A stretch of 64,000 nucleotides of DNA, taken from an uncultured Coxiella sp. Lineage in GTDB: Bacteria; Pseudomonadota; Gammaproteobacteria; Coxiellales; Coxiellaceae. Below, one piece after another: positions 8,800 through 17,431 of this stretch. A program made the position numbers and the translations under genes. The first letter of the stretch is position 1; every line of letters starts with the position of its first letter. A model generated the notes under the pieces. That model searched no databases. It was given only the letters and a program-made list of their open reading frames with translations, and was not told where the DNA came from. Where the stretch lies: NCBI GenBank assembly GCA_902623005.1, contig CACNSC010000002.1, positions 106,750 through 170,749 of the forward strand, written 5' to 3'.

Positions 8800-9480
8800 T
8801 TATTGATCTAATTGCCACTGTATTGCAGGTAACTGCTGCTGCATGAGCCACTGGTTGGCTTTAGAAAAGTGTTGGCAGGTTAGAAACCCACGATAAGCTG
8901 AAAGCGGTGATGGGTGGGCTGCTGTTAAAATATGATGATGAGATCTTGTAATTAGCGGTATTTTAGCTTGTGCGTGCTTTCCCCACATTAAAAATATCAC
9001 GGGCTGCTGATGTTGATTAAGGGTTTTAATCACCGAGTCGGTAAAGTATTGCCAGCCAATTGTTGCGTGTGAATTGGCTTTGTCTGCTTGAACGGTTAAA
9101 GCCGTATTAAGCAGTAATACACCTTGCCGTGCCCATCCAGTCAAGTCGCCGTGTTGAGGTGGGGGTATATCGAGGTCGTGTTGGAGTGCTTTGAATATGT
9201 TGTTTAAGGAGGGTGGTATGGCAATTCCCTTTGGCACTGAAAATGCCAATCCATGAGCTTGTCCTGCCCCATGGTAGGGATCTTGACCAAGAATAACTAC
9301 CTTGACCTGATTAAGTGGCGTGAGTTCAAACGCGGCAAAGCGTTGATCTTTCGGCGGGTAAATAGTAATGCCTTGGGATGTCTCTTGCTCTAGAACGTTT
9401 TGCAGCTGTAAGAAATAATCTTCCTTTTGTTGCGCTACTCGATGCTGCTGCCAATCTAAAAGTTCCTCTTTTTGTCGCAT
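8800..9480 (-). CDS. ung: Uracil-DNA glycosylase
   Basis: A 226-residue family 1 uracil-DNA glycosylase, which removes uracil from DNA and begins base-excision repair. The catalytic water-activating motif GQDPYHG is at 65-71 with Asp67, and the leucine-loop motif is HPSPLSAYRGF. Length equals the bacterial norm (about 225). It lies between def and rlpA on the minus strand, 12 bases after the rlpA start side, so the two may share a transcript. Confidence 0.97.
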   Translation of the reverse strand: MRQKEELLDWQQHRVAQQKEDYFLQLQNVLEQETSQGITIYPPKDQRFAAFELTPLNQVKVVILGQDPYHGAGQAHGLAFSVPKGIAIPPSLNNIFKALQHDLDIPPPQHGDLTGWARQGVLLLNTALTVQADKANSHATIGWQYFTDSVIKTLNQHQQPVIFLMWGKHAQAKIPLITRSHHHILTAAHPSPLSAYRGFLTCQHFSKANQWLMQQQLPAIQWQLDQ

Positions 9481-9492
9481 AATATATCCAGT

Positions 9493-10314
9493 TTAACTAA
9501 TCACAGTCAGAGTGTCTTGATAGCCAGCCTGTTGCAGCTGGGCAAGCAGTTGATCAGATTCACCAACGCCTTTTAGCGGACCCACTTGAACGGCATACAA
9601 TGTTTTTCGGTTGGATTGATGTGGCATCACGCGCACTGATTTGTTGGTGAGAAGTTGTAAGCGCTGTCGTAAGTGCTCAGCGTTATCACGATTTTTAAAC
9701 GCGCCTACTTGTAAATACAGCTGGTGTGGTTGAGATGGAGTTTGTTGCGGTGATGCGGTCTGCGCCAGTGTCGGAGTTTCTAAATTAGTAATCGTTTTTA
9801 CCTCTACCATTGCCGTTCCCTTAGTCGTCATGCCTAACTTGGCGGCTGCTGCATAGGAGAGATCAATAATTCGATTGGGCGCAAAAGGTCCTCGATCATT
9901 AACCCGGACGATGATACGTTTGCCATTTTCCAAATTAGTAACCTCGGCATAACAAGGGATGGGAAGCTCTGGGCTAGCAGCAGTCATTGCCAACATGTCA
10001 TAGGGTTCACGACTTGACGTTAGGCGGCCGTGAAACTTAGTGCCGTACCAGGATGCAATACCACGCTTTTGATAGCCATTACTGCTGGGTAAAACATAAT
10101 AGCGTTTGCCGGCAATGACATAGGATGCTGGATTGCCATAACGACTTTTGGGTTCTTTTTTGGGTGTTGGATTATGGATGTTGTTAACATTTACGGCAAA
10201 TTTAGGCGGCCCATCTTTGACCGCTGGCGTGCTGCAAGCTGATAGCAATAATGTAACTAATAATAGGCCCTTGCTCATAATGTGGTAGCTTTGAGGTGAG
10301 CGTGAATTTCGCAT
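9493..10314 (-). CDS. rlpA: RlpA-like septal ring lytic transglycosylase lipoprotein with SPOR domain
   Basis: A 273-residue lipoprotein. The N-terminal hydrophobic stretch ends in LLSACS (lipobox). Residues about 80-175 form the double-psi beta-barrel: GIASWYGTKFHGRLTSS, YDMLAMTAA, RVNDRGPF, IDLSYAAAAKLGM. The last 80 residues are a SPOR domain (LYLQVGAFKNRDNAEHLRQRL), which binds denuded glycan at the septum. The ATG at 10314 has AAGGA upstream; the later ATG at 10278 would give a shorter n-region but has no visible binding site. RlpA proteins cleave glycans lacking stem peptides during division. Confidence 0.93.
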   Translation of the reverse strand: MRNSRSPQSYHIMSKGLLLVTLLLSACSTPAVKDGPPKFAVNVNNIHNPTPKKEPKSRYGNPASYVIAGKRYYVLPSSNGYQKRGIASWYGTKFHGRLTSSREPYDMLAMTAASPELPIPCYAEVTNLENGKRIIVRVNDRGPFAPNRIIDLSYAAAAKLGMTTKGTAMVEVKTITNLETPTLAQTASPQQTPSQPHQLYLQVGAFKNRDNAEHLRQRLQLLTNKSVRVMPHQSNRKTLYAVQVGPLKGVGESDQLLAQLQQAGYQDTLTVIS

Positions 10315-10394
10315 CTGGCATCCTTGTCTTAGAAAAAATTAGCTGTCATGATAGCGCAACTTTTTAATGGTGCAAGAGCATTAACGGGTCGCTG

Positions 10395-11138
10395 ATGACA
10401 CAAACGAGTTATATTTTTGGCTTCCATGCGTTACGCATCGCCATTCAAAATCACCCCAACACTATCCTGCAACTCTATCTTCAAACCGGTAGGGGCGATG
10501 ATCGTATGCAGGCATTGTTGTCATTGGCTGAATCACACGGTATTCCAGTATCTCAAACTGACTCCGTTACCCTAGATCAACTCAGTCAGGGGCAAGTGCA
10601 TCAGGGCATGTTAGCGCAAGTCAAGCAGCCTCTAAGATACTCTGAACAGGACCTATCGGCTTTATTGGAGCTTGAGTCAGCGCCATTGTTGCTACTTCTG
10701 GACTGCGTGCAAGACCCGCATAATCTTGGTGCTTGTTTGCGTAGCGCCAATGCATTTAATGCCTGTGCAGTTATCGTGCCTAAAGATCGCGCTGTTGGTA
10801 TGACACCGGTGGTTGAAAAAGTTGCTTGTGGTGCAGCTGCACTAACGCCGTTAATAACGGTGACGAACCTAGTCCGAACAATGAAATGGTTGCAACAGCA
10901 AGGTATTTGGATAGTGGGGACTGATGATCAATGCAAGCATCAACTGCATGAAATTGATTTAGCAGGACCAATTGCTATTGTGATGGGCAATGAGGGCACT
11001 GGTATGAGACGCTTAGTTTGCGAGCAGTGCGATTTCTTAGCGCGGATTGATTTGCCCGGTGACGTTAGTAGTCTCAATGTGTCAGTGGCAGCGGGCATAA
11101 GCTTGTATGAGGCGCAACGTCAAAGAATACCCGGTTGA
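10395..11138 (+). CDS. rlmB: 23S rRNA (guanosine-2'-O-)-methyltransferase
   Basis: A 247-residue SPOUT-class TrmH/SpoU methyltransferase. The N-terminal substrate-binding domain begins IFGFHALRIAI. The SPOUT motifs are LLLDCVQDPHNLGACLRSA, IVMGNEGTGM and LPGDVSSLNVSVAAGISLYE. RlmB methylates G2251 in 23S rRNA in E. coli. Here it stands alone, not after rnr as in enterobacteria, and converges with suhB with a 4-base gap. Confidence 0.94.
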   Translation: MTQTSYIFGFHALRIAIQNHPNTILQLYLQTGRGDDRMQALLSLAESHGIPVSQTDSVTLDQLSQGQVHQGMLAQVKQPLRYSEQDLSALLELESAPLLLLLDCVQDPHNLGACLRSANAFNACAVIVPKDRAVGMTPVVEKVACGAAALTPLITVTNLVRTMKWLQQQGIWIVGTDDQCKHQLHEIDLAGPIAIVMGNEGTGMRRLVCEQCDFLARIDLPGDVSSLNVSVAAGISLYEAQRQRIPG

Positions 11139-11142
11139 TTGC

Positions 11143-11934
11143 TTAGTGCTGTTGATGCAGTGTTTCCATGACAAAGTGAGACAACTGCTTACAAATTCTT
11201 GGGTTACCCGCAATGATGGCGCCACTGGAAAGATAGTCTTGTTCACCGTTAAAGTCACATAACATCCCCCCAGCTTCTTTGATCATTAAGGCGCCTGCTG
11301 CTAAGTCCCATGGCTTTAAAGATGGCTCCCAGAAGCCATCTAGGCGACCACTGGCAATATACGCTAAATCCAACGCGGCTGAACCCGTGCGTCTAATATC
11401 AGCGGTTTGCGGTAAAAGATAGCCAAATGTTTTCAAGTAGGGTTCGATGTGATGTTGGTCCCTAAATGGGAAGCCAGTGCCAATCAAGGCTTGTTTTAAT
11501 GAGGGTGTGCTTGATACTCGCATGCGGCGATGGTTGAGTTCAGCACCCGCCCCCTTTGTGGCGGTAAACAGTTCATTTCGAATGGGATCGTAAATAAGAC
11601 CGACGAGTAATTCTTCATTTTTTTTCACGGCAATGGAAATAGCAAAGTGAGGAATGCCGTGAATGAAGTTATGAGTGCCGTCTAACGGGTCGATAATCCA
11701 ACAATATTCGTTACCTTCAATGAGGCCGCTCTCTTCGGCGAGTATGCTGTGGTCGGGGTATGCTTCTTTGATGTGTTCGATAATGAGTTTTTCAACGAAG
11801 GTGTCTACATCAGTGACAAAATCGTTATCGGTTTTTTCGGAAATGGTGACTCGCTCCAGTTGATCGAATGAGCGCAGCATGTGTTTACTAGCTTTGCGAG
11901 AGGCTTGAAAAGCGATGTTAAGCATGGGATGCAT
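11143..11934 (-). CDS. suhB: Inositol-1-monophosphatase SuhB
   Basis: The 263-residue protein carries the inositol monophosphatase motifs: EESG, IDPLDGTHNFIHG (metal and substrate site) and WDLAAGALMIKEAGG. SuhB also takes part in rRNA transcription antitermination in E. coli. I placed the start at the ATG at 11934, which has GAGG seven bases upstream and gives MHPMLNIAF, the normal N-terminus; a longer frame to 12033 adds 33 unrelated residues. It is divergent from trmJ, as in E. coli. Confidence 0.95.
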   Translation of the reverse strand: MHPMLNIAFQASRKASKHMLRSFDQLERVTISEKTDNDFVTDVDTFVEKLIIEHIKEAYPDHSILAEESGLIEGNEYCWIIDPLDGTHNFIHGIPHFAISIAVKKNEELLVGLIYDPIRNELFTATKGAGAELNHRRMRVSSTPSLKQALIGTGFPFRDQHHIEPYLKTFGYLLPQTADIRRTGSAALDLAYIASGRLDGFWEPSLKPWDLAAGALMIKEAGGMLCDFNGEQDYLSSGAIIAGNPRICKQLSHFVMETLHQQH

Positions 11935-12091
11935 GGCATTTCCTCGGGCGTTAAAATTCGCCCAGCATAGCAAAACCGACGTAGGATGCAACTGCAATCT
12001 AGGGCTGGTGAAACACCCGAGCTTACGGTACATTGCGCCTTTTTAGGTAAGTCTTTCTTAAGGCTGAAAGATCTGATGCAGGGCCTCTCAT

Positions 12092-12814
12092 ATGCTATCT
12101 AACATACGAATTATTTTGGTTGAACCTACTCATCCCGGAAATATCGGGGCGGCAGCCCGTGCCATGAAGACCATGGGGCTGAGTGATTTATTTTTGGTGA
12201 ATCCACAATGCAGTATTGACCAGCAAGCGATTCGTATGGCGGCAGGCGCAGATGATGTGCTTCAGCAAGCTAACACGGTAGCGACTTTACAACACGCGCT
12301 GGAGGGTGTTGTGCTCTCTTTTGGTACTAGTGCTCGTCAGCGATCGCTACCATGGCCGTTATGTTCACCGCGAGAATGTGCCGATCAGATCGCAGCTTCG
12401 CAGCCGGCACAGGTTGCACTAGTATTCGGCCGAGAACATGCTGGTCTAACCAATGATGAGCTGGCGCTGTGCCAGACACACGTTCACATTAACACCAATG
12501 AAGCCTTCTCTTCTTTGAATCTTGCTGCAGCAGTGCAGGTGTTGTGCTATGAGTGCCGTGTTGCTTGCACAGCTAGTTTACCCGAGCCAACTGAGTCAAC
12601 GCAGCATGATCCAGCCGAAGCCCCAGCTACCAGTGACGAGCTGGCGGGTTTGATGGATCATTTTAAGAACGTATTGATTCAACTAAACATTTTGGATCCT
12701 TCTCACCCTAAATTGTTGTTGAGGCGTTTGTATCGCATGTTTCATCGTGCGCGCTTAAAAAAGATTGAAATCAATATCTTAAGAGGTATATTGAAGGCGA
12801 TGGGTGGTCAATAA
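12092..12814 (+). CDS. trmJ: tRNA (cytidine/uridine-2'-O-)-methyltransferase TrmJ
   Basis: A 240-residue SPOUT methyltransferase for position 32 of tRNA. Family features are ILVEPTHPGNIGAAARAMKTMG at the start, VLSFGTSARQRSLPWP, VFGREHAGLTNDEL and the SSLNLAAAVQVLCYE knot motif. It is divergent from suhB, the E. coli arrangement. In E. coli the isc genes follow; here an OPT transporter and then an iscS/iscU-like pair follow on the same strand. Confidence 0.95.
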   Translation: MLSNIRIILVEPTHPGNIGAAARAMKTMGLSDLFLVNPQCSIDQQAIRMAAGADDVLQQANTVATLQHALEGVVLSFGTSARQRSLPWPLCSPRECADQIAASQPAQVALVFGREHAGLTNDELALCQTHVHINTNEAFSSLNLAAAVQVLCYECRVACTASLPEPTESTQHDPAEAPATSDELAGLMDHFKNVLIQLNILDPSHPKLLLRRLYRMFHRARLKKIEINILRGILKAMGGQ

Positions 12815-12889
12815 GCTGCCGGCGTCTATCTTCAGGTCTTGTTCGCAGGTATAGTACCGAGTCGATTAACAAAATGTGTGAGTCTCGCG

Positions 12890-14884
12890 GTGAGTGGATC
12901 AGTTTCTGAAGTCAAACCTTACATTCCAGCCAGTCAATCGCTGCCTGAACTAACCGTTAAAGTGTTATTACTCTCGATTCTTTTGGCTTGCGTGTTAGCT
13001 AGTGCTAACTGCTATCTTGCCTTAAAAGTTGGTACTACAATATCTGCATCGATTCCAGCGTCCGTCATCTCAATTGGAATATTGCGGTTTTTTAAACAGT
13101 CAAACATCCTTGAAAGCACGATGATTCAGACTGCTGCATCGGCAGGTGAGGGTGTGGCAGCTGCAATTTCTTTTGTACTACCAGCCATGATCGTATTGCA
13201 CTATTGGCAACACTTTCCTTATTGGCAAACGCTGATGATTACCATGATCGGCGGTGTGCTCGGCGTACTGTTTTCGGTGCCTTTACGTCGAATTTTGCTC
13301 AATATTCCAACTTTACGTTTTCCAGAGGGGACAGCAATCGGAAAAGTATTGACCGCATGTGCTGAAGGTGGGGGTGATCTCGGTGCCTTATGTTGGGGAG
13401 CGCTCGCAGGCGGCGTTATCAGTTTTTGTCAAGCAGGGTTGCAAATCTTCAGCGATGCGCTGCAACTGTGGTTTCGTGCCGGTCAGGTTATTGTTGGTAT
13501 TGGTGTTGGCTATAATCCTGCGTTGATCGCCGCAGGTTACATTATTGGTGTCGAAGTGGGTATGAGCTTGTTGGTGGGCGTTGTGCTTGGCTGGGTAATC
13601 ATATTACCCCTTTTATGCCTTTACTTCGGGCTTCCTGCAATCGACTCAGGTCAAAGTACCTTCGATCAAGTGATGGACATCTGGTCTTCACATCTTCGCT
13701 TTGTCGGAGTAGGTGTCATGTTCGTCGGTGGGATTTGGACCTTGATACGCTTGATCAAGCCATTAGCCGAGGGTTGGCAAACTCCATTGAAACAATCAAA
13801 GCAATCTAAGTTGTCTAATACAACGCTGAGAACAGAGAGAGACATCCCAAATTTTTGGATCTTGATTGGCGTTGCACTGATGACTCTACTGGCATACGTA
13901 TTCATGTGGTACGAGATGCAAGGGTTAGACTTAGGAATATCTCAACTTGCATCACACGGATTCTTGTTGCTATGTATTGCTCTGATCTTAGTGCTTGGTT
14001 TTGCTCTTGCCACGATTTGTGGGTATTTCACCGGTATGGTTGGCTCAACCAACAACCCACTGTCAGGTGTTCTGATTATCGCAATTGCTTTAATTGGTAC
14101 GCTATTTCTATTGTTTAAGTTGTTACCGCTACATATGCATCACATCATGCATTTATTGGGCGTACTGATTGTTATTACTGCGATGATTGCTACTGCAGCC
14201 TCAATTTCGAATGAAAATATTCAAGACTTGAAAGCCGGTCAAATTATGGGGGCGACGCCATGGAAGCAGCAGGTGATTCTTATCCTCGGCGTGATCTGCT
14301 CATCAATAACCTTAGCTCCAGTCTTAGATTTGTTATTCCAAGCTTACGGGATGGCTGGAGTCTATCCTAGACCAGATATGGACCCAGCGCAGATGCTGCC
14401 AGCACCTCAGGCCAGTTTAATTGGTTCTGTTGCACAGGGGATACTAACCGGAAATCTTGAGTGGAGTATGATAAGCCTCGGCGTGATCATTGCTTTTTTT
14501 CTAATTGGTATCGATGAGAAGGTTAAACAGTACGGTTATCGATTGCCGGTTCTCGCGGTTGGTTTAGGTATTTATTTACCGACTGAGGTGATGACACCGG
14601 TTGTTATTGGTGCTTTTGTTAGTCTTCTGGTTAATCGTTCAATGCAACGACGTCATGATGTAATGTCCTTACATGACTATCAGCACCAAAATGGATTGTT
14701 ATTAGCTTGCGGCTTAGTTGCTGGAGCGGCACTGATGGGTGTCTTGTTAGCAATCCCATTTGTTATTTTTGGCAGCTCTAACGCTTTAGCTATCATGCCC
14801 CATGCCTTGCATCAATTAGCAACAATACTGGGATTTTCATCAGTTCTATTTGTTTGTCGATGGCTTTATCGCAAGTCTTTTTGA
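12890..14884 (+). CDS. OPT family oligopeptide transporter
   Basis: A large membrane protein of about 664 residues with some 15 hydrophobic segments. Recognisable OPT features are YLALKVGTTISASIPASVISIGIL, AASAGEGVAAAISFVLPA, LRFPEGTA and YFTGMVGSTNNPLSG, and SNENIQDLKAGQIMGATPWKQQ. OPT proteins import small peptides or metal chelates by proton symport. The start is unclear: the frame opens with TTG at 12839, but the homologous region (KPYIPASQSLPE) suggests the GTG at 12890. It overlaps nothing upstream and its stop is 15 bases before the desulfurase start, so they are likely cotranscribed. Confidence 0.92.
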   Translation: MSGSVSEVKPYIPASQSLPELTVKVLLLSILLACVLASANCYLALKVGTTISASIPASVISIGILRFFKQSNILESTMIQTAASAGEGVAAAISFVLPAMIVLHYWQHFPYWQTLMITMIGGVLGVLFSVPLRRILLNIPTLRFPEGTAIGKVLTACAEGGGDLGALCWGALAGGVISFCQAGLQIFSDALQLWFRAGQVIVGIGVGYNPALIAAGYIIGVEVGMSLLVGVVLGWVIILPLLCLYFGLPAIDSGQSTFDQVMDIWSSHLRFVGVGVMFVGGIWTLIRLIKPLAEGWQTPLKQSKQSKLSNTTLRTERDIPNFWILIGVALMTLLAYVFMWYEMQGLDLGISQLASHGFLLLCIALILVLGFALATICGYFTGMVGSTNNPLSGVLIIAIALIGTLFLLFKLLPLHMHHIMHLLGVLIVITAMIATAASISNENIQDLKAGQIMGATPWKQQVILILGVICSSITLAPVLDLLFQAYGMAGVYPRPDMDPAQMLPAPQASLIGSVAQGILTGNLEWSMISLGVIIAFFLIGIDEKVKQYGYRLPVLAVGLGIYLPTEVMTPVVIGAFVSLLVNRSMQRRHDVMSLHDYQHQNGLLLACGLVAGAALMGVLLAIPFVIFGSSNALAIMPHALHQLATILGFSSVLFVCRWLYRKSF

Positions 14885-14898
14885 GTGGAGTTAAAATT

Positions 14899-16062
14899 TT
14901 GGCACTAACTTACCTGGATTACATGGCTTCAACCCCGCTATGCGAACCTGCTCTTCAAGCCATGTTACCTTTTTTGCAACAGCATAATCCTATTGGTAAT
15001 CCATCATCGCCTTCACATGGTTTAGCAACAAAGACTCGCTTAGCGTTGAAACAGGCTGCGCAACAAGTCGCAGATGCAATTGGCGCCACGGCCGATTCGA
15101 TCATTTGGACATCAGGTGCTACCGAGTCCAATAACTTGGCAATCAAAGGTGTTGCTGACTTCTATCAGCGTAAAGGCAAGCACATTGTCACCATGGCATG
15201 TGAACACAAGGCAGTGATTGAGCCTTGTAAAGCATTAGAGCGCCAAGGGTATGAGGTGACTTTTCTCAAACCGCAATCGAATGGCGTTTTATCGCTGGAT
15301 AGTCTAAAAGCAGCACTACGTCCTGATACGGTCTTGGTCAGTATCATGCAGGTCAATAACGAGACGGGTATTGTGCAAGACATCACTGCCATTTCACAGT
15401 TAGTTCACCGTGTGGGTGCTTTGTTGCATGTGGATGGTGCTCAGTCAGTGGGCAAGTTGCCTGTAGACGTGAAGCAATTGGGTGTGGATTTAATGACACT
15501 GTCGGCACACAAGGCTTATGGTCCCCTGGGTGTTGGTGCCTTATACTCAAGACCACAACCCCAAGTCCGATTGGCTGCACAGCTGCATGGTGGGCAACAT
15601 CAGGGTGGCTTGCGGTCGGGTACAGTGCCTTTACATCAAGTGGTTGCTATGGGGGCGGCATTCCAGTGGGTGACTCAACAGCTAACATCAAATATTGATC
15701 GTTTAGTGCATTATCGTGATTATCTTTGGAGAGGTCTACAAGTCATCGGTGGTATTAGATTGAATGGTGATCTGTCTCATCAGGTGCCGCATTGTTTGAA
15801 TGTTTCTTTTTCAGCGGTACATATGGATGCGTTACTATTAGCAATGCGCGATTTTGTAGTTTCCACTGGATCCTCGTGTAATGCGGCTCTTAATCAGCCT
15901 TCGCATGTTCTACAGGCCATGGGTACTAATGAGGCTCAGGCACGTCAAGCCATGAGAATCAGCTTTGGGTATGATACGACGCAGCAGGAGTTAGATCTAT
16001 TTTTAGATCAGTGTGCGATTTCGGTAAAACGCTTACGTGCCATTGCACCGAGCGTATCATGA
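14899..16062 (+). CDS. Cysteine desulfurase (NifS/IscS-like)
   Basis: A PLP-dependent class V aminotransferase-fold enzyme of 387 residues that takes sulfur from cysteine as a persulfide. The PLP lysine is Lys205 in SAHKAYGPLG, the cofactor aspartate is in VDGAQSVGKLP, and the catalytic cysteine is Cys327 in GSSCNAAL. The proposed start is TTG at 14899 with GTGGAG eight bases upstream; it gives MALTYLDYMASTPL, the standard N-terminus. An ATG at 14854 would add 15 residues overlapping the OPT gene and has no binding site. The next gene, an IscU homologue, overlaps it by ATGA. Not in a full isc operon: no iscR, iscA, hscBA or fdx here. Confidence 0.93.
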   Translation: MALTYLDYMASTPLCEPALQAMLPFLQQHNPIGNPSSPSHGLATKTRLALKQAAQQVADAIGATADSIIWTSGATESNNLAIKGVADFYQRKGKHIVTMACEHKAVIEPCKALERQGYEVTFLKPQSNGVLSLDSLKAALRPDTVLVSIMQVNNETGIVQDITAISQLVHRVGALLHVDGAQSVGKLPVDVKQLGVDLMTLSAHKAYGPLGVGALYSRPQPQVRLAAQLHGGQHQGGLRSGTVPLHQVVAMGAAFQWVTQQLTSNIDRLVHYRDYLWRGLQVIGGIRLNGDLSHQVPHCLNVSFSAVHMDALLLAMRDFVVSTGSSCNAALNQPSHVLQAMGTNEAQARQAMRISFGYDTTQQELDLFLDQCAISVKRLRAIAPSVS

Positions 16063-16430
16063 AATATTCATCGGCATTACTAACTTATTTTGATAATACG
16101 ATCCATGCTGGGTCGTTGGATCTTAATCAAGCCGATACCTATCGTGCTTGCACTGGTTTCGCAGGTAGGGATCAATTGGAAATCTTTGTTCACGTTGATG
16201 ATCAGAAAATTAAAGCCGCACGCTTTCTTGCTTATGGTCCCCCTGAGTTGATTGCAGGAGCAGAATATTGTTGCCGTCAATTAGAGGAGGGCTCATTCGC
16301 TTGTCTTAAAGAATTTAATGCACAGCAGCTCTTAGATGCCCTTGGATTACAAGCTTACTATATTCATTCAGCTGCGATGATCTGCAGCGTTTTAATTGAG
16401 TTATTTAATATTATTAAACGGAGTAATTGA
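16059..16430 (+). CDS. IscU-like scaffold protein lacking all three cluster cysteines
   Basis: A 123-residue protein that aligns along most of its length with IscU (YSSALLTYFDN, AGSLD, LEIFVHVDDQKIKAARFLAYG, ILIHS-type C-terminal helix). In IscU, three cysteines (37, 63, 106 in E. coli) hold the nascent Fe-S cluster. Here the matching positions are Gly36, Pro61 and Ser104, while the ligand-side aspartate (Asp38) and the histidine before the third cysteine (His103) remain. The start is the ATG of an ATGA overlap with the desulfurase; the stop overlaps the pip start. It therefore cannot hold a cluster in the known way. A partner or sulfur-relay role for the desulfurase is inference. Confidence 0.8.
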   Translation: MKYSSALLTYFDNTIHAGSLDLNQADTYRACTGFAGRDQLEIFVHVDDQKIKAARFLAYGPPELIAGAEYCCRQLEEGSFACLKEFNAQQLLDALGLQAYYIHSAAMICSVLIELFNIIKRSN

Positions 16431-17368
16431 TGCCAGCACTATATCCAAAAATAGAACCCTATGACAGTGGTCATATCCAGGTTTCTACAGTGCATCAAGT
16501 TTATTACGAACAATGCGGTAATCCAGATGGTAAGCCTGTGCTTGTGGTTCATGGTGGTCCTGGGGGCGGCTGCCAAGAGAGCACACGGCGTTTTTTTGAT
16601 CCGTTGCATTATCGAGTTATTCTAGTTGACCAACGTGGCTGTGGCCGTAGTCTACCATTTTGTTGCTTGGAAGATAACAATACCCAAGCGTTGATTGCTG
16701 ACTTTGAAATGATTCGTCAGCGCCTCAGGATAGATCAGTGGATGTTATTCGGCGGTTCCTGGGGCACAACACTGAGTTTAGCTTATGCGCAGAGTCATCC
16801 TAATAGTATCAGCCAGATGATTTTTCGTGGAGTGTTTCTTGCAACACAGGAGGAAATGACTTGGTTGTTTAAGGCCGGTGGTGCCAGTAAGATTTATCCA
16901 GAGGCTTGGCAGCAATTTGTTGCGGGCTTTTCTTCTCAAGAGCAAGACAATATCCTGCATGCCTATTGCCAACGTTTTGAGCAGCTGCACGAGGAAGAGC
17001 TTGCAATACTCGCGCGACAATGCTGTCGATGGGAAACCAGCATTGCACGCTTAGTTTGCGATCCGGAGCGAATTGAGCGTGATTTACAAGACGATAGCAC
17101 GTTATCTTACGCTCGCATTATTTCTCATTACGCCAGTCATGATTTTTTCTTGCCACATAAATTAATCGATAATCTAGAGTCTTGTCGACACATACCTTTG
17201 GATATTGTGCACGGTCGTCACGATGTTATTTGCCCTCCAGCGACAGCGTGGCGATTACATCAAGCATGGCCGTCCTCAAGGCTACACATGGTTGCCGATG
17301 GTGCGCATGCGGCCATGGAGCCCAGTATGGTAAATGCTTTGGTGGCTCTCTGTGATCAATTTATATGA
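16430..17368 (+). CDS. pip: Proline iminopeptidase
   Basis: A 312-residue alpha/beta hydrolase of peptidase family S33 that releases N-terminal proline from peptides. It has HGGPGGGCQEST (oxyanion region), the nucleophile elbow GGSWGT with Ser110, and the C-terminal GRHDVICPP and DGAHAAMEP segments for the acid and histidine. The ATG at 16430 has GGAG seven bases upstream and shares its A with the preceding stop. With the OPT transporter in the same run, peptide import followed by proline release is a plausible link. Confidence 0.94.
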   Translation: MPALYPKIEPYDSGHIQVSTVHQVYYEQCGNPDGKPVLVVHGGPGGGCQESTRRFFDPLHYRVILVDQRGCGRSLPFCCLEDNNTQALIADFEMIRQRLRIDQWMLFGGSWGTTLSLAYAQSHPNSISQMIFRGVFLATQEEMTWLFKAGGASKIYPEAWQQFVAGFSSQEQDNILHAYCQRFEQLHEEELAILARQCCRWETSIARLVCDPERIERDLQDDSTLSYARIISHYASHDFFLPHKLIDNLESCRHIPLDIVHGRHDVICPPATAWRLHQAWPSSRLHMVADGAHAAMEPSMVNALVALCDQFI

Positions 17369-17431
17369 TAACTTAATGAGATCAACTCAACCGTGCATCG
17401 TGTTAAAGAATCCATCTCGGATATCAATTTT

